This document shows, piece by piece, positions 27,201-40,289 of a DNA stretch of 64,000 bases; the first letter of the stretch is position 1; each line of letters starts with the position of its first letter. The notes beneath the pieces are model-generated. The model was not told the DNA's origin. It did no database searches and was given only the letters and a program-made list of their open reading frames with translations. Origin of the DNA: Eurosta solidaginis. Lineage: Eukaryota > Arthropoda > Insecta > Diptera > Tephritidae. The translations under genes were made by a program, and so were the position numbers. The DNA lies in the NCBI RefSeq assembly GCF_040869045.1, contig NW_027136908.1, forward strand, positions 744,001 through 808,000, in the 5' to 3' direction.

Positions 27201-30200
27201 CCCACTTTGACGTAGAAATTGAACCGTTAACGATAGAAGCTTAGGTCAGCCTGTGGATTAATATACACATAAAAACCTACCATCTGCAAAAACAAAATCG
27301 TTTCTATCTTGCTTGGTTCAATAGATATGGATACTTATCCCTTTTAGTCGGTTAACCCCACCCACTTTGACGTAGAAATTGAACCGTTAACGATAGAAGT
27401 TTAGGTCAGCTTGTGGATTAATATACACATAAAAACCTACCACCTGCAAAAATAAAATCGATTCTATCTTGCTTGTTTCAATAGATATGGACACTTATCC
27501 CTTTTAGTCGGTTAACCCCACCCAGTATGACGTAGAAATTTAACCGTTAGCGATAGAACCTTGTATCAGCTTGTGGATTAATATACACATAAAAACCTAC
27601 CATCTACAAAAAAAAAAATCGATTCTATCTTGCTTGGTTCAATAGATATGGACACTTATCCCTTTTAGTCGGTTAACCCAACCCAGTATGACGTAGAAAT
27701 TGAGCCGTTATCGATAGAACCTTGGATCGGCTTGCGGATTAATATACACATAAAAACCTATCATCTGCAAAAACAAAATCGTTTCTATCTTGCTTGGTTA
27801 AATAGATATGGATACTTATCCCTTTTAGTCGGTTAACCCCACCCACTTTGACGTAGAAATTGAACCGTTAACGATAGAAGCTTAGGTCAGCTTGTGGATT
27901 AATATACACATAAAAACCTACCATCTGCAAAAATAAAATCGATTATATTTTGCTTGGTTCAATAGATATGGATACTTGTCCCTTTTAGTCGGTTAACCCC
28001 ACCCACTTTGACGTAGAAATTGAACCGTTAATGATAGAACTTTGGATCAGCTTGTGGATTAATATACACATAAAAACCTACCATCTGCAAAAAAAAAAAT
28101 CGATTCTATCTTGCTTGGTTTAATAGATATGGACACTTATCCCTTTTAGTGGGTTAACCCCATCCACTTTGACGTAGAAATTAAACCGTTAACGATATAA
28201 TCTTGGGTCAGCTTGCGGATTAATGTACACATAAAAACCTATCATCTGCAAAAACAAAATCGATTCTATCTTGCTTGGTTCAATAGATATGGACACTTAT
28301 CCCTTTTAGTCGGTTAACCCAACCCAGTATGACGTAGAAATTGAGCCGTTATCGATAGAACCTTGGATCGGCTTGCGGATTAATATACACATAAAAACCT
28401 ATCATCTGCAAAAACAAAATCGTTTCTATCTTGCTTGGTTAAATAGATATGGATACTTATCCCTTTTAGTCGGTTAACCCCACCCACTTTGACGTAGAAA
28501 TTGAACCGTTAACGATAGAAGCATAGGTCAGCTTGTGGATTAATATACACATAAAAACCTACCATCTGCAAAAATAAAATCGATTATATTTTGCTTGGTT
28601 CAATAGATATGGATACTTGTCCCTTTTAGTCGGTTAACCCCACCCACTTTGACGTAGAAATTGAACCGTTAATGATAGAACTTTGGATCAGCTTGTGGAT
28701 TAATATACACATAAAAACCTACCATCTGCAAAAAAAAAAATCGATTCTATCTTGCTTGGTTTAATAGATATGGACACTTATCCCTTTTAGTGGGTTAACC
28801 CCATCCACTTTGACGTAGAAATTAAACCGTTAACGATATAATCTTGGGTCAGCTTGCGGATTAATGTACACATAAAAACCTATCATCTGCAAAAACAAAA
28901 TCGATTCTATCTTGCTTGGTTCAATAGATATGGACACTTATCCCTTTTAGTCGCTTAACCCCACCCAGTATGACGTAGAAATTGAGCCGTTATCGATAGA
29001 ACCTTGGATCGGCTTGCGGATTAATATACACATAAAAACCTATCATCTGCAAAAACAAAGTCGATTCTACCTTGTTTGGTTCAATAGATATGGACACTTA
29101 TCCCTTTTAGTCGCTTAACCCCACCCAGTATGACGTAGAAATTGAGCCGTTATCGATAGAACCTTGGATCGGCTTGCGGATTAATATACACATAAAAACC
29201 TATCATCTGCAAAAACAAAATCGTTTCTATCTTGCTTGGTTAAATAGATATGGATACTTATCCCTTTTAGTCGGTTAACCCCACCCACTTTGACGTAGAA
29301 ATTGAACCGTTAATGATAGAACTTTGGATCAGCTTGTGGATTAATATACACATAAAAACCTACCATCTGCAAAAAAAAAAATCGATTCTATCTTGCTTGG
29401 TTCAATAGATATGGACACTTATCCCTTTTAGTGGGTTAACCCCATCCACTTTGACGTAGAAATTAAACCGTTAACGATAGATCCTTGGATCAGCTTGCGG
29501 ATTAATATACACATAAAAACCTATCATCTGCAAAAACAAAGTCGATTCTACCTTGTTTGGTTCAATAGATATGGACACTTATCCCTTTTAGTCGCTTAAC
29601 CCCACCCAGTATGACGTAGAAATTGAGCCGTTATCGATAGAACCTTGGATCGGCTTGCGGATTAATATACACATAAAAACCTATCATCTGCAAAAACAAA
29701 ATCGTTTCTATCTTGCTTGGTTAAATAGATATGGATACTTATCCCTTTTAGTCGGTTAACCCCACCCACTTTGACGTAGAAATTGAACCGTTAATGATAG
29801 AACTTTGGATCAGCTTGTGGATTAATATACACATAAAAACCTACCATCTGCAAAAAAAAAAATCGATTCTATCTTGCTTGGTTCAATAGATATGGACACT
29901 TATCCCTTTTAGTGGGTTAACCCCATCCACTTTGACGTAGAAATTAAACCGTTAACGATAGATCCTTGAATCAGCTTGCGGATTAATATACACATAAAAA
30001 CCTATCATCTGCAAAAACAAAGTCGATTCTACCTTGTTTGGTTCAATAGATATGGACACTTATCCCTTTTAGTGGGTTAACCCCATCCACTTTGACGTAG
30101 AAATTAAACCGTTAACGATATAATCTTGGGTCAGCTTGCGGATTAATGTACACATAAAAACCTATCATCTGCAAAAACAAAGTCGATTCTACCTTGTTTG

Positions 30201-33200
30201 GTTCAATAGATATGGACACTTATCCCTTTTAGTCGCTTAACCCCACCCAGTATGACGTAGAAATTGAGCCGTTATCGATAGAACCTTGGATCAGCTTGCG
30301 GATTAATATACACATAAAAACCTACCATCTGCAAAAAAAAAAATCGATTCTATCTTGCTTGGTTTAATAGATATGGACACTTATCCCTTTTAGTGGGTTA
30401 ACCCCATCCACTTTGACGTAGAAATTAAACCGTTAACGATAGATCCTTGGATCAGCTTGCGGATTAATATACACATAAAAACCTACCATCTGCAAAAAAA
30501 AAAATCGATTCTATCTTGCTTGGTTTAATAGATATGGACACTTATCCCTTTTAGTGGGTTAACCCCATCCACTTTGACGTAGAAATTAAACCGTTAACGA
30601 TATAATCTTGGGTCAGCTTGCGGATTAATGTACACATAAAAACCTATCATCTGCAAAAACAAAGTCGATTCTACCTTGTTTGGTTCAATAGATATGGACA
30701 CTTATCCCTTTTAGTCGCTTAACCCCACCCAGTATGACGTAGAAATTGAGCCGTTATCGATAGAACCTTGGATCGGCTTGCGGATTAATATACACATAAA
30801 AACCTATCATCTGCAAAAACAAAGTCGATTCTACCTTGTTTGGTTCAATAGATATGGACACTTATCCCTTTTAGTCGCTTAACCCCACCCAGTATGACGT
30901 AGAAATTGAGCCGTTATCGATAGAACCTTGGATCGGCTTGCGGATTAATATACACATAAAAACCTATCATCTGCAAAAACAAAATCGTTTCTATCTTGCT
31001 TGGTTAAATAGATATGGATACTTATCCCTTTTAGTCGGTTAACCCCACCCACTTTGACGTAGAAATTGAACCGTTAACGATAGAAGCTTAGGTCAGCTTG
31101 TGGATTAATATACACATAAAAACCTACCATCTGCAAAAAAAAATCGATTATATTTTGCTTGGTTCAATAGAGATGGATACTTGTCCCTTTTAGTCGGTTA
31201 ACCCCACCCACTTTGACGTAGAAATTGAACCGTTAATGATAGAACTTTGGATCAGCTTGTGGATTAATATACACATAAAAACCTACCATCTGCAAAAAAA
31301 AAAATCGATTCTATCTTGCTTGGTTTAATAGATATGGACACTTATCCCTTTTAGTCGGTTAACCCAACCCAGTATGACGTAGAAATTGAGCCGTTATCGA
31401 TAGAACCTTGGATCGGCTTGCGGATTAATATACACATAAAAACCTATCATCTGCAAAAACAAAATCGATTCTATCTTGCTTGGTTCAATAGATATGGACA
31501 CTTATCCCTTTTAGTCGGTTAACCCCACCCAGTATGACGTAGAAATTGAGCCGTTATCGATAGAACCTTGCATCGGCCTGCGGATTAATATACACATAAA
31601 AACCTACCATCTGCAAAAATAAAATCGATTCTATTTTGCTTGGTTCAATAGATATGGACACTTATCCCTTTTAGTGGGTTAACCCCATCCACTTTGACGT
31701 AGAAATTAAACCGTTAACGATATAATCTTGGGTCAGCTTGCGGATTAATGTACACATAAAAACCTATCATCTGCAAAAACAAAGTCGATTCTACCTTGTT
31801 TGGTTCAATAGATATGGACACTTATCCCTTTTAGTCGCTTAACCCCACCCAGTATGACGTAGAAATTGAGCCGTTATCGATAGAACCTTGGATCGGCTTG
31901 CGGATTAATATACACATAAAAACCTATCATCTGCAAAAACAAAATCGTTTCTATCTTGCTTGGTTAAATAGATATGGATACTTATCCCTTTTAGTCGGTT
32001 AACCCCACCCACTTTGACGTAGAAATTGAACCGTTAATGATAGAACTTTGGATCAGCTTGTGGATTAATATACACATAAAAACCTACCATCTGCAAAAAA
32101 AAAAATCGATTCTATCTTGCTTGGTTCAATAGATATGGACACTTATCCCTTTTAGTGGGTTAACCCCATCCACTTTGACGTAGAAATTAAACCGTTAACG
32201 ATAGATCCTTGGATCAGCTTGCGGATTAATATACACATAAAAACCTATCATCTGCAAAAACAAAGTCGATTCTACCTTGTTTGGTTCAATAGATATGGAC
32301 ACTTATCCCTTTTAGTCGCTTAACCCCACCCAGTATGACGTAGAAATTGAGCCGTTATCGATAGAACCTTGGATCGGCTTGCGGATTAATATACACATAA
32401 AAACCTATCATCTGCAAAAACAAAGTCGATTCTACCTTGTTTGGTTCAATAGATATGGACACTTATCCCTTTTAGTCGCTTAACCCCACCCAGTATGACG
32501 TAGAAATTGAGCCGTTATCGATAGAACCTTGGATCGGCTTGCGGATTAATATACACATAAAAACCTATCATCTGCAAAAACAAAATCGTTTCTATCTTGC
32601 TTGGTTAAATAGATATGGATACTTATCCCTTTTAGTCGGTTAACCCCACCCACTTTGACGTAGAAATTGAACCGTTAACGATAGAAGCTTAGGTCAGCTT
32701 GTGGATTAATATACACATAAAAACCTACCATCTGCAAAAAAAAATCGATTATATTTTGCTTGGTTCAATAGAGATGGATACTTGTCCCTTTTAGTCGGTT
32801 AACCCCACCCACTTTGACGTAGAAATTGAACCGTTAATGATAGAACTTTGGATCAGCTTGTGGATTAATATACACATAAAAACCTACCATCTGCAAAAAA
32901 AAAAATCGATTCTATCTTGCTTGGTTTAATAGATATGGACACTTATCCCTTTTAGTGGGTTAACCCCATCCACTTTGACGTAGAAATTAAACCGTTAACG
33001 ATATAATCTTGGGTCAGCTTGCGGATTAATGTACACATAAAAACCTATCATCTGCAAAAACAAAATCGATTCTATCTTGCTTGGTTCAATAGATATGGAC
33101 ACTTATCCCTTTTAGTCGGTTAACCCAACCCAGTATGACGTAGAAATTGAGCCGTTATCGATAGAACCTTGGATCGGCTTGCGGATTAATATACACATAA

Positions 33201-33500
33201 AAACCTATCATCTGCAAAAACAAAATCGATTCTATCTTGCTTGGTTCAATATATATGGACACTTATCCCTTTTAGTCGGTTAACCCCACCCAGTATGACG
33301 TAGAAATTAAACCGTTAGCGATAGAACCTTGATTCAGATTGTGGATTAATCTACACATAAAAACCTACCATCTGCAAAAAAAAAGCGAATCTATCTTGTT
33401 TGGTTCAATAGATATGGACACTTATCCCTTTTAGTCAGTTAACCCCACCCACTTTGACGTAGAAATTGAACCGTTAACGATAGAAGCTTAGGTCAGCCTG
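24300..33500 (+). repeat. Shuffled short-cycle satellite region
   Basis: The variant GATATAATCTTGGG occurs at about 26593, 28194, 28835, 30117, 30599, 31719 and 33000. The intervals are close to 10, 4, 8, 3, 7 and 8 monomers. A GGTTAAATAG variant and a TCGCTTAACCCC variant (loss of the usual GGTTAACC palindrome) recur between them in changing combinations. Monomer blocks of about 480-1600 bp are thus reused in different orders rather than in one fixed higher-order unit. No gene or foreign insertion is seen in this stretch. Confidence 0.75.
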
Positions 33501-36500
33501 TGGATTAATATACACATAAAAACCTACCATCTGCAAAAACAAAATCGTTTCTATCTTGCTTGGTTCAATAGATATGGATACTTATCCCTTTTAGTCGGTT
33601 AACCCCACCCACTTTGACGTAGAAATTGAACCGTTAACGATAGAAGTTTAGGTCAGCTTGTGGATTAATATACACATAAAAACCTACCACCTGCAAAAAT
33701 AAAATCGATTCTATCTTGCTTGTTTCAATAGATATGGACACTTATCCCTTTTAGTCGGTTAACCCCACCCAGTATGACGTAGAAATTAAACCGTTAGCGA
33801 TAGAACCTTGTATCAGCTTGTGGATTAATATACACATAAAAACCTACCATCTGCAAAAAAAAAAATCGATTCTATCTTGCTTGGTTCAATAGATATGGAC
33901 ACTTATCCCTTTTATCCGGTTAACCCTATCCACTTTGACGTAGAAATTAAACCGTTAGCGATAGAACCTTGGGTCAGCTTGCGGATTAATATACACATAA
34001 AAACCTATCATCTGCAAAAACAAAATCGATTCTATCTTGCTTGGTTCAATAGATATGGACACTTATCCCTTTTAGTCGGTTAACCCCACCCAGTATGACG
34101 TAGAAATTGAGCCGTTATCGATAGAACCTTGCATCGGCCTGCGGATTAATATACACATAAAAACCTACCATCTGCAAAAATAAAATCGATTCTATTTTGC
34201 TTGGTTCAATAGATATGGACACTTATCCCTTTTAGTCGGTTAACCCCACCCAGTATGACGTAGAAATTGAACCGTTAGCGATAGAACCATGGATCAGCTT
34301 GTGGATTAATATACACATAAAAACCTATCATCTGCAAAAAAAAAATCGATTCTATCTTGCTTGGTTCAATAGATATGGATACTTATCCCTTTTAGTCGGT
34401 TAACCCCACCCACTTTGCGTAGAAATTGAACCGTTAACGATAGAAGCTTAGGTCAGCCTGTGGATTAATATACACATAAAAACCTACCATCTGCAAAAAC
34501 AAAATCGTTTCTATCTTGCTTGGTTCAATAGATATGGATACTTATCCCTTTTAGTCGGTTAACCCCACCCACTTTGACGTAGAAATTGAAACGTTAACAA
34601 TAGAAGCTTAGGTCAGCTTGTGGATTAATATACACATAAAAACCTACCATCTGCAAAAATAAAATCGATTCTATTTTGCTTGGTACAAAAGATATGTATA
34701 CTTATCCCTTTTAGTCGGTTAACCCCACCCAGTATGACGTAGAAATTGAGCCGTTATCGATAGAACCTTGGATCGGCTTGCGGATTAATATACACATAAA
34801 AACCTATCATCTGCAAAAACAAAATCGATTCTATCTTGCTTGGTTCAATATATATGGATACTTATCCCTTTTAGTCGGTTAACCCCACCCACTTTGACGT
34901 GGAAATTGAACCGTTAATGATAGAACCTTGGATCAGCTTGTGGATTAATATACACATAAAAATCTACCATCTGCAAAAACAAAATCGATTCTATCTTGCT
35001 TGGTTCAATAGATATGGATACTTATCCCTTTTAATCGGTTAACCCCACCCACTTTGCGTAGAAATTGAACCGTTAACAATAGAAGCTTAGGTCAACTTGT
35101 GGATTAATATACACATAAAAACCTACCATCTGCAAAAACAAAATCGATTCTATCTTGCTTGGTTCAATAGATATGGATACTTATCCCTTTTAGTCGGTTA
35201 ACCCCACCCACTTTGACGTAGAAATTGAACCGTTAACGATAGAAGCTTAGGTCAGCTTGTGGATTAATATACACATAAAAACCTACCATCTGCAAAAATA
35301 AAATCGATTCTATTTTGCTTGGTTCAATAGATATGTATACTTATCCTTTTTAGTCGGTTAACCCCACCCACTATAACGTAGAAATTGAACCGTTATCGAT
35401 AGAAGCTTAGGTCAGCTTGTGGATTAATATACACATAAAAACCTACCATCTGCAAAAACAAAATCGATTCTATCTTGCTCGGTTCAATAGATATGGATAC
35501 TTATCCCTTTTAGTCGGTTAACCCCACCCACTTTGACGTAGAAATTGAACCGTTAACGATAGAAGCTTAGGTCAGCTTGTGGATTAATATACACATAAAA
35601 ACCTACCATCTGCAAAAATAAAATCGATTCTATTTTGCTTGGTTCAATAGATATGGATACTTATCCCTTTTAGTCGGTTAACCCCACCCACTTTGACGTA
35701 GAAATTGAACCGTTAACGATAGAAGCTTATGTCAGCTTGTGGATTAATATACACATAAAAACCTACCATCTGCAAAAATAAAATCGATTCTATCTTGCTT
35801 GGTTCAATAGATATGGACACTTATCCCTTTTAGTCGGTTAACCCCACCCAGTATGACATAGAAATTGAACCGTTAGCGATAGAACCTTGGATCAGCTTGT
35901 GGATTAATATACACATAAAAACCTATCATCTGCAAAAAAAAAAATCGATTCTATCTTGCTTGGTTCAATAGATATGGATACTTATCCCTTTTAGTCGGTT
36001 AACCCCACCCACTTTGCGTAGAAATTGAACCGTTAACGAAAGAAGCTTAGGTCAGCCTGTGGATTAATATACACATAAAAACCTACCATCTGCAAAAACA
36101 AAATCGTTTCTATCTTGCTTGGTTCAATAGATATGGATACTTATCCCTTTTAGTCGGTTAACCCCACCCACTTTGACGTAGAAATTGAACCGTTAACGAT
36201 AGAAGCTTAGGTCAGATTGTGGATTAATATACACATAAAAACCTACCATCTGCAAAAATAAAATCGATTCTATTTTGCTTTGTTCAATAGATATGGATAC
36301 TTATCCCTTTTAGTCGGTTAACCCCACCCACTTTGACGTAGAAATTGAACCGTTAATGATAGAACCTTGGATCAGCTTGTGGATTAATATACACATAAAA
36401 ACCTACCATCTGCAAAAAAAAAAAAAATCGATTCTATCTTGCTTGGTTCAATAGATATGGACATTTATCCCTTTTAGTGGGTTAACCCCATCCACTTTGA

Positions 36501-39500
36501 CGTAGAAATTAAACCGTTAACGATAGATCCTTGGATCAGCTTGCGGATTAATATACTCATAAAAACCTATCATCTGCAAAAACAAAATCGATTCTATCTT
36601 GCTTGGTTCAATAGATATGGACACTTATCCCTTTTAGTCGGTTAACCCCACCCAGTATGACGTAGAAATTGAGCCGTTATCGATAGAACCTTGGATCGGC
36701 TTGCGGATTAATATACACATAAAAACCTATCATCTGCAAAAACAAAATCGGTTCTATCTTGTTTGGTTCAATAGATATGGACACTTATCCCTTTTAGTCG
36801 GTTAACCCAACCCAGTATGACGTAGAAATTGAGCCGTTATCGATAGAACCTTGGATCGGCTTGCGGATTAATATACACATAAAAACCTATCATCTGCAAA
36901 AACAAAATCGGTTCTATCTTGCTTGGTTCAATATATATGGACACTTATCCCTTTTAGTCGGTTAACCCCACCCAGTATGACGTAGAAATTAAACCGTTAG
37001 CGATAGAACCTTGATTCAGCTTGTGGATTAATCTAAACATAAAAACCTACCATCTGCAAAAAAAAAGCGAATCTATCTTGTTTGGTTCAATAGATATGGA
37101 CACTTATGCCTTTTAGTCAGTTAACCCCACCCACTTTGACGTAGAAATGGAACCGTTAACGATAGAAGCTTAGGTCAGCCTGTGGATTAATATACACATA
37201 AAAACCTACCATCTGCAAAAAAAAATCGTTTCTATCTTGCTTGGTTCAATAGATATGGATACTTATCCCTTTTAGTGGGTTAACCCCACCCACTTTGACG
37301 TAGAAATTGAACCGTTAACGATAGAAGTTTAGATCAGCTTGTGGATTAATATACACATAAAAACCTACCACCTGCAAAAATAAAATCGATTCTATCTTGC
37401 TTGTTTCAATAGATATGGACACTTATCGATTTTAGTCGGTTAACCCCACCCAGTATGACGTAGAAATTAAACCGTTAGCGATAGAACCTTGTATCAGCTT
37501 GTGGATTAATATACACATAAAAACCTACCATCTGCAAAAAAAAAATCGATTCTATCTTGCTTGGTTCAATAGATATGGACACTTATCCCTTTTATCCGGT
37601 TAACCCCATCCACTTTGACGTAGAAATTAAACCGTTAACGATAGAACCTTGGGTCAGCTTGCGGATTAATATACACATAAAAACCTATCATCTGCAAAAA
37701 CAAAATCGATTCTATCTTGCTTGGTTCAATAGATATGGACACTTATCCCTTTTAGTCGGTTAACCCCACCCAGTATGACGTAGAAATTGAGCCGTTATCG
37801 ATAGAACCTTGCATCGGCCTGCGGATTAATATACACATAAAAACCTACCATCTGCAAAAATAAAATCGATTCTATTTTGCTTGGTTCAATAGATATGGAC
37901 ACTTATCCCTTTTAGTCGGTTAACCCCACCCAGTATGACGTAGAAATTGAACCGTTAGCGATAGAACCATGGATCAGCTTGTGGATTAATATACACATAA
38001 AAACCTATCATCTGCAAAAAAAAATCGATTCTATCTTGCTTGGTTCAATAGATATGGATACTTATCTCTTTTAGTCGGTTAACCCCACCCACTTTGCATA
38101 GAAATTGAACCGTTAACGATAGAAGCTTAGGTCAGCCTGTGGATTAATATACACATAAAAACCTACCATCTGCAAAAACAAAATCGTTTCTATCTTGCTT
38201 GGTTCAATAGATATGGATACTTATCCCTTTTAGTCGGTTAACCCCACCCACTTTGACGTAGAAATTGAAACGTTAACAATAGAAGCTTAGGTCAGCTTGT
38301 GGATTAATATACACATAAAAACCTACCATCTGCAAAAATAAAATCGATTCTATTTTGCTTGGTACAATAGATATGTATACTTATCCCTTTTAGTCGGTTA
38401 ACCCCACCCAGTATGACGTAGAAATTGAGCCGTTATCGATAGAACCTTGGATCGGCTTGCGGATTAATATACACATAAAAACCTATCATCTGCAAAAACA
38501 AAATCGATTCTATCTTGCTTGGTTCAATATATATGGATACTTATCCCTTTTAGTCGGTTAACCCCACCCACTTTGACGTAGAAATTGAACCGTTAATGAT
38601 AGAACCTTGGATCAGCTTGTGGATTAATATACACATAAAAACCTACCATCTGCAAAAACAAAATCGATTCTATCTTGCTTGGTTCAATAGATATGGATAC
38701 TTATCCCTTTTAATCGGTTAACCCCACCCACTTTGCGTAGAAATTGAACCGTTAACGATAGAAGCTTAGGTCAGCTTGTGGATTAATATACACATAAAAA
38801 CCTACCATCTGCAAAAACAAAATCGATTCTATCTTGCTTGGTTCAATAGATATGGATACTTATCCCTTTTAGTCGGTTAACCCCACCCACTTTGACGTAG
38901 AAATTGAACCGTTAACGATAGAAGCTTAGGTCAGCTTGTGGATTAATATACGCATAAAAACCTACCATCTGCAAAAATAAAATCGATTCTATTTTGCTTG
39001 GTTCAATAGATATGTATACTTATCCTTTTTAGTCGGTTAACCCCACCCACTATAACGTAGAAATTGAACCGTTAACGATAGAAGCTTAGGTCAGCTTGTG
39101 GATTAATATACACATAAAAACCTACCATCTGCAAAAATAAAATCGATTCTATTTTGCTTGGTTCAATAGATATGGATACTTATCCCTTTTAGTCGGTTAA
39201 CCCCACCCATTTTGACGTAGAAATTGAACCGTTAACGATAGAAGCTTAGGTCAGCTTGTGGATTAATATACACATAAAAACCTACCATCTGCAAAAATAA
39301 AATCGATTCTATCTTGCTTGGTTCAATAGATATGGACACTTATCCCTTTTAGTCGGTTAACCCCACCCAGTATGACATAGAAATTGAACCGTTAGCGATA
39401 GAACCTTGGATCAGCTTGTGGATTAATATACACATAAAAACCTATCATCTGCAAAAAAAAAATCGATTCTATCTTACTTGGTTCAATAGATATGGATACT

Positions 39501-40000
39501 TATCCCTTTTAGTCGGTTAACCCCACCCACTTTGCGTAGAAATTGAACCGTTAATGATAGAACCTTGGATCAGCTTGTGGATTAATATACACATAAAAAC
39601 CTACCATCTGCAAAAACAAAATCGATTCTATCTTGCTTGGTTCAATAGATATGTATACTTATCCTTTTTAGTCGGTTAACCCCACCCACTATAACGTAGA
39701 AATTGAACCGTTAACGATAGAAGCTTAGGTCAGCTTGTGGATTAATATACACATAAAAACCTACCATCTGCAAAAACAAAATCGATTCTATCTTGCTTGG
39801 TTCAATAGATATGGATACTTATCCCTTTTAGTCGGTTAACCCCACCCAGTATGACATAGAAATTGAACCGTTAGCGATAGAACCTTGGATCAGCTTGTGG
39901 ATTAATATACACATAAAAGCCTATCATCTGCAAAAAAAAAATCGATTCTATCTTGCTTGGTTCAATATATATGGATACTTATCCCTTTTAGTCGGTTAAC
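33000..40000 (+). repeat. 23-monomer (3.68 kb) repeated satellite block
   Basis: A run of variants starting with GATTCAG...GTGGATTAATCTA (about 33330 and 37010) continues through a TTTTATCCGG monomer (33911 and 37591), an ACCATGG monomer (34287 and 37967), GAAACGTTAACAATAG (34588 and 38268) and GGTACAA (34682 and 38362). The offset is about 3680 bp, or 23 monomers. The copies differ at scattered bases, for example GGTACAAAAG against GGTACAATAG, so this duplication looks older than the 5.6 kb one. A third, more diverged version is present at about 52.2-54.0 kb. Confidence 0.78.
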
Positions 40001-40289
40001 CCCACCCACTTTGACGTAGAAATTGAACCGTTAATGATAGAACCTTGGATTAGCTTGTGGATTAATATACACATAAAAACCTACCATCTGCAAAAACAAA
40101 ATCGATTCTATCTTGCTTGGTTCAATAGATATGTATACTTATCCTTTTTAGTCGGTTAACCCCACCCACTATAACGTAGAAATTGAACCGTTAACGATAG
40201 AAGCTTAGGTCAGCTTGTGGATTAATATACACATAAAAACCTACCATCTGCAAAAACAAAATCGATTCTATCTTGCTTGGTTCAATAGA

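Noticed and set aside
33877..34083. 68-codon open frames at 33877, 37557 and 53071, and a 74-codon one at 63344
   Set aside because: They are satellite sequence read through a lost TAG. They open on TTG-type codons or mid-monomer, end in the next monomer, and match each other only because the blocks are duplicated. No domain is recognisable.
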